From: Galerina marginata
Lineage: Eukaryota; Basidiomycota; Agaricomycetes; Agaricales; Galerinaceae
Reading direction: 5' to 3'
DNA length: 64,000 nucleotides
Assembly: GCA_023014335.1 (NCBI GenBank)
Contig: JAECYW010000035.1
Coordinates: 62,001-126,000, forward strand
Shown here: in pieces, positions 1 through 11,428 of the stretch
Layout: each line of letters begins with the position of its first letter
How positions within the stretch are numbered: position 1 is the first letter of the stretch
Program-made: the position numbers and the translations under genes
The notes under the pieces: model-generated
What the model was told of the DNA's origin: nothing
The model's database searches: none
What the model saw: the letters and a program-made list of their open reading frames with translations, nothing else

Positions 1-1141
1 AGGCCTCCTCCCAGCTGTCGACCTTGAAGAAGCAGGCACGCTGCTTTACGTTTTGAATGCGCACTGCAACTTGATGCCTGAAAGAAGACAAACGAAGCAA
101 ATTAAAAGAGAATAATATGGACATCAAAAGTACGTACCATGTACCGAAAGCGCCAACTCCTTCACCCTTGATGACGACGTAAATTTTTACACAGCTTTGG
201 GGACGCTCCAACTCCTGCGGATGAGGAATAAAGTAGGTGTGGGGGCCGGGTCCGAAGTTTCTAGGAACAACGGGAACGTAAACAGCATTATGGTCGAATG
301 GGCCGCCTTGACAGGTTCGATTGAGATTGTGCCTTCATAGAAGGCAGCCGAATAGGTGAAAATGGCGTCCTCCAAGGTAGCACGCTTCTCATAGATAGCG
401 CTGTCAACGCTGGAGATGCGCCTAAAAACATCGTTCCTGATTTGAAAAAGCATGGTAAGTGATGACGAAGTTGACAAATTGTTCAAGTACTGACCATCTC
501 ACAAAAACCCCAGCGTCTTGTGCGCGTGTCACAACGAAGTATCTCCCATCTGGGGAAACGGTACGCGGCAGGTGGTCGGGGTGAATGGGAATGTAAACCT
601 TCTTGAGGTTGGTGCTCGAGGCGGAGGCGGTTGGTGGCGGGGGCAACGTCTGAACCTGAGGAGCACAGGGTGCATTTGCCATCGTACGAACAACCGTCTT
701 CGTCTCGACTCTGAATGGATTATCCAGTGTACGGGTTGTGGTGATTATTTCGGTCCCCTGGGGAAAGCCACGAGTCGAAGCTGGCACGTTTTTTGCTGTC
801 AGCATGGGTTTTGAGAACATATCGTAAGTCTTACCTTTTGTCGGAGATCCCTGAGGCGTAGAAGTGCTGAATCCTTTTGACAAACAGATCGTCAGTAGGA
901 AATAACACAGAGAACATATTCCTTACGCTTCGTCGGCGACGCTTGAGGTGAAGCAATACCCGCAGTCTGTCCCCGGCGTGGGGTGCGAGGGATGCCTAAG
1001 GAAGAGAATGCTGCTTGTCAATAGGCCTGCAGCTTCGTATCGTCAAATCGCACCTAAAAACAGAGGACTACGTGGAGTAGACATCGTCAAGGAAGAAGGA
1101 GACGAAGGGGGGACTGATGAAGGTGCGGATTCAGATTTCAT
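1..1141 (-). CDS. Tandem viroplasmin / RNase H1 N-terminal-like domain protein, partial at left edge
   Basis: Seen: ATG at 1141, short exon to 1054, intron 996-1053, second exon to 927, intron ending near 872, then a Ser/Thr/Pro-rich exon containing two SPTK motifs. The first domain reads DGRYFVVTRAQDAGVF and continues after an intron starting near 494 with an ATLEDAIFTY segment. A second domain begins IYVVIKGEGVGAFGTW, is interrupted by an intron (about 79-138), and continues into a WEEA motif at the window edge. Known: the small viroplasmin/RNase H1 N-terminal fold binds RNA-DNA hybrid or dsRNA, and tandem copies are common in agaricomycete proteins; this is a cellular gene type. Odd: between the domains the frame shifts by one base near 301-315 (coding continues as GGPFDHNAVYVPVVP in another frame), with no usable intron there, so the gene may be broken or carry a sequence error. 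The C-terminus is missing. Confidence 0.65.
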
Positions 1142-1537
1142 TCCAGGGTTTTATTTTGACCTGATTGTTTTCTTAGCATTAAATACCTGGGAAACGATCA
1201 TGGACAGGAGGAATTGACTTGCCATTTTTGTTTCCTTTCCCTGACGTTCCGGTAATTTGGATATTCGCCTTTCGACACGTCGTTCTTGCCTGCATTTGGA
1301 AGGATCACGCCACCTTATATTTTGAAACCTGAAGTTCGAAATATTTGTTTGCTTGGATCGTAGCGGCCAAAGTAAACAAACGAACCTATAAAAGAGAAGG
1401 GTGAGAAATCCATTCTCTTCGTGTTTGTCTTACTGGCAATTATCTGAGCACTTGCACCGTCACTTTAATTCTTTGCACCGTCGCTTTAATTCTACTCACC
1501 CCTCTATCACCCATCTACTTGCACACCTTCGTGGATT

Positions 1538-4350
1538 ATGCCTGCTCGCGCCGTCTTCCAAGGTCTTCGTTTGGAGTTTCTTATGAAGAATTTGAAGGAC
1601 TACTCCAACGCCGTCACTCAGGGAACCAAGGAAGATTTTCTGAAGGACATTATGCGACGTTTCTTCAAGCGCTTTCCTCCTCAGCTTGCTCTTTCGCAGG
1701 AGCCCAGCGAGGATGATCTCGCCGCCGTCGACGACTCCAAGCCCGACCCAGAGCCCGAAGTTCCGAAAGAAAACACTTTGTCTCGTCAGGAATATGCCAC
1801 CGCAATGGGTGAACTCACTGAACGCAGTGCTCTCATCAAACTTCGTACAGGGGTGAGTTTGCTCTCTTTGGACTTTCAATGTCCATATTGGGCAGCCCAT
1901 CAATCCTGTGTCACGCGGGGCTGACCGGCCAACACGGATTGATGTGTTGTCGTTTTTTTCTCACTGTCACAGTGCTGGGGTTGACTCTTTTCCATTCTCT
2001 TTCAGCAAGTCGCCCGTTGGTTCGCCTATCGATACGAGAAATCCCATGGATCTTCCGACGCTATCAACCCAGAAAACCCCATCACCATTCTTATGGCTCG
2101 TTTGACCGGTCACTCCACCACGAAGCCACGCAAGCCCATTCCGTACAACTCCTGGGCGAAGGAAAACAAGGCCGTAGTTGACGCTGCATACGAGCTCGCC
2201 AACAAGTACGGGCCGCCTGGGCATGTGAAAGGCGCTCGGGTCGATATCAACGCGCGTCGTAACACTGCGCAGGCGCTATTCAACAAATTACCTGAGAAGG
2301 AGCGGAGGAAGTGGGAAAAGGATGCGGAGAAGGCTCACAAGGTGCTCCTCGAGGAGTGGGAGCAGGCACTCCGACGCCCAGCTTCGACGGATCCTGAGGC
2401 TCGTCAACGGTACGGTACTTTATCTCACTTTCTTTGTCCTTGACGCTGATTCTTCTTTGTATAGCTGTATCGACAGCATTGCGGGCTTTATGCAGCCGAT
2501 TCTCGATCTCGTCGTCGAATTCACGGGCATGCCTTCCAGCTTCATCATGGGTGGCCCTGAACCTGCGGATCAAGGCCGTTTAAATATCATAAGGTATGTT
2601 TTTCGTTTGTTCTTGCATGGTCCTCGTTCTAACGTTACAAACTAGCCTTCATTCCGGTGTTGTCAAAGGCCCCGTTTCCTTGACATTCCCGCAGGCTGAA
2701 CGCACAAGCTATAAGGAAAAAATTTTGCCCGCCTTCTCCGACTTCTTGAAGAAGTGTTTTTGTACGTATCTCATTTAAATCTTCCTCTCTCTGTTTCTAA
2801 ATTACTTGATAGCGCCTCAAGACTGCCGCGACGCTGCTCTTCCGATCGCCGACTCCTCTATGCTTCGCCTATTCGAAGACGGTCAGGTGAACTACGACCG
2901 GGCGGTTGGAGCTGGAGACGAGTATGAGCCTTGCTCTGCCAAGTCGGAAGCTCTTCCCAGCATTGCCGCCCCTTCTGCTGAGGACGAAGCAAGTGAAATC
3001 GAGGACAAAGACGGCGAGGATGGCGACAGCGAAGAACTCGACGGGGAAAGGGGCGAGGAAGACGAGGAGGAGAGCGATGACGAAGGCCCACAAACACGCT
3101 CGTTATCCACGACAACATCCACCACTCCTGCTGCCCCTCGGAAGAAAACGGGAGCTGCCGGCACCATTCGAAAGACGCAGCCCCACAGCAATTCCGTCGC
3201 TGTGCGTGCACCGAGCCTGCCCCCTTCACCTTGTCCGTCCCCTGTTCAACCACGTCAATCCTCCCCCGTTCAGCCGAACTCCTCCACTCCAATTCGCATT
3301 GGTCCTCCGAGACGCCAAGGCCGCGTCAGAAACGTAGCCAAGAGTGCCAGCAACGCCCCTCGTCCAGTGTCTCCCTCTGCAGATACCGCTGCTGTGCTTG
3401 ACTCTGGCCTGACTACGCCCTCGGTCTCGGTCTCGGTCTCGGTCTCCGCCCCTCCAGCCGTATCATCCTCTCGCCCTAGCTCATCCACCGTTGCTTCTGC
3501 GGCTGTTCAAGCCTTGCCTGCCCCAAGCACTGCCATCATTCCAGCTGCTTCGTCCTCGGCCGACGCCCGCCCCCTCGAACCTTCCAGGAAGAAGCAAGCC
3601 TCCGCCGACGGCGGTAAGAAACGTTCGACACCCGACACTGATGATAAGGTGGAAGGTGCAAAGAGGAGGAAGACTGTAGGCAAGGAGAACACCGCGGAGG
3701 GCGATGTGCGAGGCAAAAAGAGGAAGTCTCAGGAGGGCTCTGGTGCCCCGCCGGCGAAGCGCGTCAAGCACGCGTCCTCCAAGCAAGCTTCGTCGTCGTC
3801 GACTGTGCCAGCTACCAAGTCCTCCAAGCAGACGTCGTCGTCAACGGTTGCACCGCCTACCAACTCCCAGCCTTTCATCAAGGATGCTGTCAAGATGTTC
3901 TCCAGTGGGAAGTTTGGGGAGGAGTGGGACGCCGCCGTTGCCACCTGGCTTCGTTTTGAAGACATGTATGCCCACCAGAGTTCGACGAAGATTCGTTTCG
4001 CAGCCACCCTTCGCCCCGTTGCCATCGGGGACTGGATCCACCGAGCCCGTCCTATCAAATGGCGTCCTGCCGACCTTGACGTGAAGGCTTTTCGACGGGA
4101 ATATTGGGCCTGGTGGAAGAGCCTGCAGCCTGGTTGGAGGTCAATCAAATCAGACAGGCCGACGAGGGAGGAAGGGGGGGATTGGGACGCGCTGAACAAG
4201 CCAGGGGCCAATGGCTGGGTGAGCGTCATCGCCGCCCTTTTCTTCTGGGGTGATGCGCTTGGGGATACGCGGTCTGTGTCCTGGACTCGGGCGGTGGAGG
4301 ATGTGACGTGGGTTCTCGAGCAGCTGTGCTCCGAGCACAACTCGAAATAG
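1538..4350 (+). CDS. Agaricomycete hypothetical protein, about 833 aa, five exons
   Basis: Exons 1538-1852, 2006-2409, 2465-2593, 2646-2761 and 2813-4350 join in frame with GT..AG introns. Residues about 105-240 hold an HMG-box-like basic helical stretch (NSWAKENKAVVDAAYELANK, then PEKERRKWEKDAEKAHK). The next block, with GGPEPADQGRLNIIS and LHSGVVKGPVSLTF, is a pattern I recognise from a multicopy family of mushroom genomes with no assigned function. A long acidic then Ser/Thr/Pro-rich low-complexity region follows, including an SVSVSVSVS run encoded by a GTCTCG hexamer repeat (3420-3447) and several Lys/Arg clusters that look like nuclear localisation signals. The C-terminal ~150 residues are ordered and tryptophan-rich (RPVAIGDWIHRAR, YWAWWKSLQPGW). 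A nuclear role is inference only. The gene looks intact. Confidence 0.75.
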
Positions 4351-4706
4351 GTGAGTATTTTGTACATTCTGCTTGATGGTTCTGTTTGTCTTACTATGTC
4401 TCCAGGCGTCTTCAACGTTGTCCTCGGTTCTTTCTCTCGTCATCACCACCGTCACGATTCATACTACCCCCGCCATTGCATCGCCGCCGTCATCTTATTG
4501 CACCGCCCCGCCCTACCACATACCGCCGCCACTTCATGTACCGCCCACGCCAGCACAGTCACCGCCACTGTTATACTATCCCCCGCGCTGTCTTCGTTTT
4601 CTTTCCCTGTACCCCTCTCCTCCACTCCACCCTGCACATTTTGTTTCCCCTTTTTAATCATATTTTTTCATCATTTTTTATAGCTATTTTCATTACTTTT
4701 TCTGTT

Positions 4707-5037
4707 GACCGTCTCCTGTCGATTTCGACAGCTTTCCGAGTATCTTTTTTGTGGTTTTTTTTGAATTTTTCTCCCCATCGTCTGTTGTCCATTCCGACAG
4801 CTTTCGAAAAGTCTTTTTTAGTTTTTATCCTCATTTTAAGCCCTTGACCGTCTCTTGCCCGTTTCATATGTTTTCCGTGTGTTTTGTTGGCTTTCCAGGT
4901 GCCGTTTTTTTTGTTTGACCGTCTCTTGCCCATTTCGAGAGTTTTCCGTGCGTTTTATTGGCTTTCCATGTGCTGTTTTTTGTTGGCCTTTGACCGTCTC
5001 TTGCCCGTTTCGAGAGTTTTCCGTCGCATTCACTTTT
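4707..5037. repeat. Minisatellite, about five ~70-bp units, pyrimidine-rich
   Basis: Units begin with variants of GACCGTCTCTTGCCC at 4707, 4776, 4846, 4917 and 4992, giving periods of 69, 70, 71 and 75 bp. Each continues with a TTTCGAGAGTTTTCCG-like segment and a T-rich spacer; the first two are the most diverged. The array starts about 350 bp after the stop codon of the preceding gene. The plus strand of 4350-5040 is strongly C/T-rich throughout, so the open frames seen on it are compositional artefacts. Confidence 0.8.
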
Positions 5038-5039
5038 TA

Positions 5040-7232
5040 GTCAGTTTTACAGTATTTTGAGAGTTTAATGGTAACTTTTCCTTTTGGTAAGTTGTCCGTA
5101 AGATGTGTGTTGGGCACTTGTCCGCCCGACTAGTGCCCGTTCTGATGCATGAGGGCTAATGGACAACTGTCCTTATTTTATGTTTCAATATGACAGCTAT
5201 TGGTGAGTCGAGACCGTTGTCTGAGCGGCCTGAACATGTTCTCGTCAAAGACCTCGCCTTGCTGCTCCCGAAACACTCAGCCTCTGGTATTTGCCCTCGT
5301 CGACCGAATCCTCCTCTGGCGATTCCACGATTCGCAGAAGAACTGCAAAGCTGGTGGGGCCATCTGCCTCCTCGAGTACCGCCTTCACCCCATTCCCCAA
5401 CTTGAAGCCGCGGCGTGCATCCTCGCTGCTCGAAGACAATTCAAACACCCGAAGAACGAGATCACAACGAAGAACTCACCAAGGGACTCGCAGCCAGCTG
5501 GGGGTCATCAACAATGCCACCACTCCCTGAGCCCTCTCTCATCCCCTTTCGTTCCTCGTTCGTGCTTTCCGCAGCTGTAGCTGGAGGCGCTGAGGACCGG
5601 GTGCGGGTACAGGGTGTGGGTAAGGCTCGAAATGGAGTGCTGCTGCAGCCCGCCGATTGGACGGACGTTAGCTGCGCTGCCCATGAGGAGGGGGAAAGGA
5701 GGACGTACCCGCTTGTACAGCGCCATCAGAGGACGGCGGAGTCCCACCGCCGCCGTTCGCCCGTCCTCGTTGCGTAGCCCGGACTCGCGGCAACTGCAAT
5801 CCTGGGTCTTGGGTCCTTGGTTCCGGGGTGGGACTCGATGGGTCAGCGCAGATGCAGGTGCAGGTGCAGATGCAAATGCAAATGTGGTGCGGCGGGCTGC
5901 GAGGGTAGCTGTGAAAGGTGGGGTTTAAGACAGCGCCGGAGCTAGGAGGTCGGGAGGCTGGGATGGCAGGAGAACCCGAACGTGCCGCCTCGCAAATGAC
6001 AAGGCTGCTCGTCGTACAAACAGCGGTTTTGACTATTTCTAGTGTTGTCCATGTTGCTCTGAGCATCACGAACTGTCGACCGACCGCGAGTTCGTTGGGT
6101 GGATGGAACATCGCAGACTCGTTGTCTGTGTTGTCTTGACATCGCGAACATGGAGAGGGGAGGTGCCTAGGCGATCGACGAAGGAGAGAGGGAGACCGTG
6201 CTGGCCTGTCGAACGACCGCGAATGGAATGGATAGGGCGGGCCATAAGTTGACAATCGCGCCGCCGCACACGATTGCGGATGCCCCGGACGACGAGGAAG
6301 GCGCAGGATATGGAAGGGGGATAATGACGAAGAGACGGAGGGCGAGTGTGAAGGGTTTCGTGCTCGTATTCGGGTGGTGAGTACCCCCTTTCCTCCTCCT
6401 CCTCCTCCGTCCTCATGCCGCCTTCTCTCCTGCTCAGCCTGGACCTGCGAGTCCGTTCGTCGCAAACAGGCACCAGCACTCGAGGTGCAAGTAATCCATG
6501 GGCGAGTCTTCATTGGCCGTGCTTGGATTGCTCGTGTTCGCCGACCTTGCTCCCGCCGCTGTTTGTTCGGTGGTTGGAACAGCGCAGGCTCGTTGTCCGT
6601 GCTGCTCTGAGCATCACGAACAGTGAAACGATGGCGCAGGGGATAGAAAGGGGAGGTGCCCGGCGATCGACAAAGGAGAGTAAGAGGAGAAAGGCAGGGC
6701 GGGTGGGTAACTCTTCCAATCTTTCTTCGAGCCCACAACCCCTCCCTTCGGTTCGCCAAACGAGCGGCTGCACGCATGGTGGGTGCTGCTGCTACTGCCT
6801 TTCGAGTCGCCGGTGCTTGGAGGTGCAAGTAATCCATGGGCGAGGCGAAGGTGATGGAAGTCGAAGGAAAGAGGGAGAAGGGCAGACGGGTGGGCTAAAG
6901 TGTGTCGGTAAATTTTTGAGTCCTTCTTCAACTGCACACCGCCTACCTTCGCGCATTCGAGAACTACCGCAAGCTGCTGAAGGGGTACACGAGCAAGGAG
7001 GTGCTCGAGGATTTTATTAGGAGGTTGGGTTAAGGTTGATTAGGTGGTCGCCTGGCTTATTGTGGTGACTTCGTTTGGCGTCGTTTGATTTGCTGATCAT
7101 TGCCTGTCACAGTGAAGTTGCATCGTTTGGCATCGTTTACCACAGCCTCCAGCTTCTTTCCCCAACTCTTTTTCCTTCCCCAACTGTCACCACTGCTCTT
7201 CCTCCTGCTCCCAACACCGCCAGAACCTCCTC
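5040..7232. other. Gene-poor, GC-rich region with internal duplicated segments and a possible orphan exon
   Basis: No convincing gene. A ~110-bp segment is imperfectly duplicated in direct orientation (about 6086-6195 and 6563-6676), both ending in GGGGAGGTGCC then GGCGATCGAC. A 23-bp block, GGTGCAAGTAATCCATGGGC plus GAG, occurs exactly at 6484-6506 and 6822-6844. Both point to tandem-like duplication and decay. At about 6934-7033 a short frame reads FENYRKLLKGYTSKEVLEDF and ends with a stop; it looks like the terminal exon of a lost or unrecognised gene, but I could not join it to upstream exons. The long minus-strand open frame here reflects base composition. Confidence 0.5.
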
Positions 7233-7800
7233 ATGTCTACAACCTGGGACTTCACGAGCTTCTTCACCTGGTATGCAAGGCCCGAGTTTCCCAGCGAGTA
7301 TGGGGCCATCATGCTCTTACGTCGGGTTGTAGTGCCGGCGCTGAAGGTGCTCTTTGAGCAGCATACTCTTAACGGTCGTTTCAACGACTATGATTTCGTC
7401 TTGTTGTACGTCATTTTTCGTATTTTCGAACTCGGGTGCGCTGATTCGTCACCCTAGGCAAGATCGTCTTGAATGGACGACCCATGGTGGTTACCTTCTT
7501 GTTTTGGCCTTCCATCTCAATGGCGACCTGGCCCATGACCTTCGAATATATCCCGAATCCCGCAACACGCCAACGGTGGTCTTAAACGGAGCAGGCCCGA
7601 TCAGGCAGCTCACGGATGTGAGGGGCGTGGAACGACTACTGTGAGTAACACTTTTTTTGGCTTCTTGTTACGCTCTGACTGCCCCTTATTTCAGCTACGA
7701 CTCCTTCGAACCGCCGACACGCCGCGCCGCAGCTTCCTCTTTCCCGACCGACGCGCGCCCAGTCACCCTTGTTCCATACGCCGCCGGTCTCCTTTTTTGA
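7233..7800 (+). CDS. Small three-exon hypothetical protein (~154 aa)
   Basis: Exons 7233-7405, 7458-7640 and 7695-7800 join in phase with short introns (52 and 54 bp) that have GTACGT and GTGAGT donors. The product starts MSTTWDFTSFFTWYARPEFP, has a helical first half and an ordered middle (RLEWTTHGGYLLVLAFHLNG) and ends in a short hydrophobic tail, with the stop at 7798-7800. No family recognised. Three spliceable introns that keep the frame argue that it is or recently was a gene. The final exon overlaps copy 1 of the tandem duplication at 7711-7921, so the stop codon is present twice. Confidence 0.55.
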
Positions 7801-7921
7801 TCATCATTTGTACTGACCGCCGACACGCCGCGCTGCGGCTTCCTCTTTCTCGACCGACGGGCACCCACTCACCCTTGTTCCATACGCCGCCGGCCTCCTT
7901 TTTTGATCATCATTTGTACTG
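7711..7921. repeat. Tandem duplication (~106 bp x 2) of a coding 3' end including the stop codon
   Basis: Copy 1 (7711-7816) starts CCGCCGACACGCCGCG inside the last exon of the upstream small gene and contains its stop; copy 2 (7817-7921) follows directly with roughly a dozen differences and preserves the GCCGCCGG..CTCCTTTTTTGATC end. The two copies abut without spacer. Confidence 0.85.
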
Positions 7922-8357
7922 GTTTGTACGCGCTCATCACGTCCTTTGCGACTCGCTCAGCACGCACTGGCTGTTTCTTTTGCTCTTTCTTCTCAAACAG
8001 AAGATCTTTTTTTAATCTCTGTTTGTGTAACATAAACTAGTGTTATTTTTTTGTTTGTATCTTTACAATAAAGGACTTAGTTATATTTGAGAAATAGTCA
8101 TTGTAATTAGAGCTTCTATATCCTAGAAAAACACTGAAATATACATGTTTTCTTTACGCGGAAATCATATTTCTGAGTCTGTGCCAATCAGCTGAAATAA
8201 ATTGTTAACTTCAGCTCAGTATTGTCACTGTGAACATCTGCCTGCTTGCTGAAACCCACATCTGAGATGTCAGCTGCGAAAGGGCCAGCCCTTTAGTTAG
8301 CAGATAGGTGGAACAATACCTTCAGAGTCAATGTGCAGCTATAAGAAGATCACATTT

Positions 8358-8826
8358 GAGCACATGCTAACCAGCTGAAACAAAAGCTGGTGGATGGATT
8401 TACGACTGCCTGAAGATTATATTTGAGCACATGCTACGCAGCTGAAAGGTAATCTGGTCAATGGATTTACTACTGCCTGGAGACTATATCTGAGCATGTG
8501 CTGACCAGCTGAAACAAAACCTGGTGGATGGATTTACGACTGCCTGAAGATTATATTTGAGCACATGCTATGCAGCTGAAAGGTAATCTGGTCAATGGAT
8601 TTACTACTGCCTGGATACTATATCTGAGCATGTGCTGACCAGCTGAAACAAAACCTGGTGGATGGATTTACGACTGCCTGAAGATTATATTTGAGCATAT
8701 GCTACGCAGCTGAAAGGTAATCTGGTCAATGGATTTACTACTGCCTGGATACTACATCTGAGCATGTGCTAACCAGCTGAAACAAAACCTGGTGGATGAA
8801 TTTACGACCGCCTGAATGCCCTGTAG
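8358..8826. repeat. Satellite of alternating 67-bp A/B monomers (134-bp higher-order unit)
   Basis: Seven 67-bp monomers begin at 8358, 8425, 8492, 8559, 8626, 8693 and 8760, exactly 67 bp apart. Odd monomers (A) contain CCAGCTGAAACAAAA and GGTGGATGGATTTACGAC; even monomers (B) contain CGCAGCTGAAAGGTAATCTG and GTCAATGGATTTACTAC. Copies of one type are more alike than A is to B. Degenerate relatives (CCAATCAGCTGA) flank the array near 8187 and 8832. Non-coding. Confidence 0.9.
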
Positions 8827-10212
8827 GCACATCTGCCAATCAGCTGAGCTATCATGAAATATTTCAGCTGTGACAAAGCTGGTTTCATATCTCTCTCATG
8901 CGAATTAAAAGGCCTTACCTATGAAACTTTAAAACATGACGGCTACGTTTCATACATTTGGCGGTGTATGTGTCTTCTGGTAGGGGGCTGACGTCATAAA
9001 CTTGTAAGTCTAGAGTCAGGGTTACTGGACTTCAAGGAAATCCAAAATATGGTAATACCCCATGACCACCGGAGAGCAAATTGGTGAAGAGTATTGGAAG
9101 CTTCCGAGAGTCGGAGACCAGCTCAATGCTTCTTGTCCGCATTTTGTGTTGCAGATGCCTAGAGATGTTTCGAGTGCCTTGTGGATTAACGAAAAGGACA
9201 CTAGGGAAAGCCTCAAGATTGACAGGACACCAGATAAAAGGCACCACTTTGTTCTAGTTATCGAAGAACCAAGCAAGTTGGATGAAGCTGGCAGTTCAAC
9301 GTTCAACGACGAGACCATCTGTCAGTGTCACACGACTGCAGGAAACACGTTGCGTAACAGTCACGTTATAAACTTAAAGCCGACCGCAGCTTTTGACTTT
9401 TAGCCACCGACACGTGATACATTGACCATTATGTAACACTCAAAATTGAACCTTCGCGAACTCGGTTCGCCCATGGCATCATCCAGCTTTCCTTCCACCA
9501 CCATCTAGTGCTCTCCATCGCCGCTGCCCTCGCGCCATTTCCTTACCTCACTGCCCAAACAACATTTCCTATGAATACCGCATCCACCGCACAGTCCAGC
9601 CCCTGCTCCTGCTCTACCAATGTGATAACCCGATCCTCAGCCACTTTCTCCTACCTCGCGACGCGTCGGGACGTGTCCGACGCGTCAGACTGCGTTTGCC
9701 ATGCTATATGGACCCCACCCTACAATTCCCCCTCCCTTTTTCGGACCAACCCCCCTGTCTTCCCATGCCACATTCGTGTCGTGTGCCATGGGGTTCGATG
9801 TACCCCTTGTTGGCGCCTTTACGTGTCATATAGCCATAATATCATCACTAGTTTAGGACCTACCTGTATTAGTTTATAGCCTTGAAATACAGTCCTGAGA
9901 GCCTCATGTACCAGATGGCAGACCGTTGAGAGTATCCAAATATCATTTAATTCTTGATACCTCTTTACTCTTGGGTTCTAATTTCTTAAGACATGTCCTG
10001 GTCAAATTTTCGTGAAGATTACCTTCGTGCCACTACATGCACCAGTGCCACACAGAAAATGAACTGGTTCGGTGGGATAACCGCGTTACATAATGAATGC
10101 AATCACGTGTTGGTGGCTAAAAGTCGCCAACTGCCGACCGCCTGTGACCGTGACGCCCTTATCGTTTCGGACGATCATCTAAGCGCTCGTTTCTTTCTTC
10201 ACCCTCTCTACT
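8827..10212. other. Intergenic region, nothing supported
   Basis: After the satellite there is about 1.4 kb without a supported gene. A 113-codon open frame at 9062-9403 (plus) has no recognisable motif, and the antisense frame is equally open, so neither is called. The last 200 bp are the probable promoter of the DcpS gene. Confidence 0.5.
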
Positions 10213-11428
10213 ATGTCCCATCCAGCATCTCCAAATTCCTTTGAGGCTTTGAATAAATTCGCATTCGAAGAACTTCTCAATGAAGACTCTTTCACTCACT
10301 CCTTGATTCTTCTTGGGACATTCCCAGACGCCAACAACGCAAACGAGAAGATTAAAGCCATAGTACGGATCGAGAAGACCGCCCTCAACCCTGATGATGC
10401 TCCGCGTTTCTTTGGCGACAACGGGCTTATAAGGAGAGCCGATTTTGAAGGAAGCACAGACATCGTACGCTCCAACGACCAATAACCCACCAATATTCAC
10501 TTCTGCTGGCAGTACACTTGGCTGTTTGCATGGTTGGGAAAAGAGAGAGAACGAGATGTCAAATTGAACGTAATATGCCCAGCCACGGACGTGCACATCC
10601 GAAAGGTAATACCACACCCCTTGAGCTGCCGACACCGCTATCGCTAACCTGGTCAATAGTACAGGAGGCAGGAACAAATGATCGTCCACGAAACGCCTGC
10701 ATTATATGAGCAACATGTGAAGCCGTACATAGCGGCGTTTTCAGCATCGCGGACCCAATGGTGAGCGCATTCACAGTTATAGCGTTTTATTGAGGAGCTG
10801 AAGATGCAGAAGGGTAGAGAACATACTAACAGGCTTGTCGGAACGAGATAAAATCCTATATACATCTCCGGATTTTTTAATTCTGCCTGATATGAAATGG
10901 GACCTCAAGACAATATCTTCCCTCTACCTGATGGCACTTGTACAGGACCGCTCGATTCGCAGTCTGCGCGACTTGCGCTCGGGTCACATCGGACTATTAA
11001 AAGCCATTCGACGCGAAGCCTCTCGTGTGGTACAGGATAAATGGGGTCTTGGAAATGGGTCTTTAAGGATGTATATTCACTATCAGCCTAGCTATTGTAA
11101 GTGCATTCTACAGTAATTTCATGGGAATTGTCGAGTTGATGCGCGGAAGATCATTTCCACGTACACATTGTGAACGTGAACTTTCAAGGAAACATGCTAG
11201 GAATGGCTGTCGGCCAAGCACATCTGCTGGATGATGTCATCGCACTGGTTAGTCTGTTTTCCTATAATTCTTGAGATGTCTTCATCTATCTTTTGATAGT
11301 TGGAATTAGATCCGCCTGACGGGCCGGGAATTTTCGAGAAGATGACCCTCACCTATGGATTAGGTGATCAGCATGGTTTATTCAACGCCTTGCAAAAGAG
11401 CCATGAAGTCCTAGATCTCATGTTGTAG
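10213..11428 (+). CDS. DCS1: Scavenger mRNA decapping enzyme DcpS (HIT superfamily)
   Basis: Six exons (10213-10464, 10513-10605, 10660-10760, 10813-11096, 11150-11247, 11300-11428) give a 318-residue protein of normal DcpS length. Evidence: the N-terminal domain-swapped half with DIYTWLFAWL and VKLNVICPATDVHIRKY; the cap-binding ILPDMKW segment; RSIRSLRDL; then the histidine triad HFHVHIV at about residues 245-251, with the central His (about 247) the expected nucleophile. Known: DcpS hydrolyses m7GpppN and short capped oligonucleotides left by 3'-5' exosomal decay, releasing m7GMP; yeast homologues are Dcs1 and Nhm1. The start at 10213 matches the usual short N-terminal extension. All introns are 48-54 bp and preserve frame. 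The gene looks intact and functional. Confidence 0.93.

Noticed and set aside
3729..4415. 228-codon minus-strand open frame
   Set aside because: Lies antisense to the well-supported last exon of the 1538-4350 gene and has no family signature.
5668..6837. 389-codon open frame on the minus strand
   Set aside because: Arg/Ser/Pro-rich, crosses the internal direct repeats, and has no domain or intron structure; explained by GC-rich composition.
9062..9403. 113-codon open frame on the plus strand, with open antisense frames
   Set aside because: Both strands are open and neither shows motifs or splice structure; not enough to call a gene.
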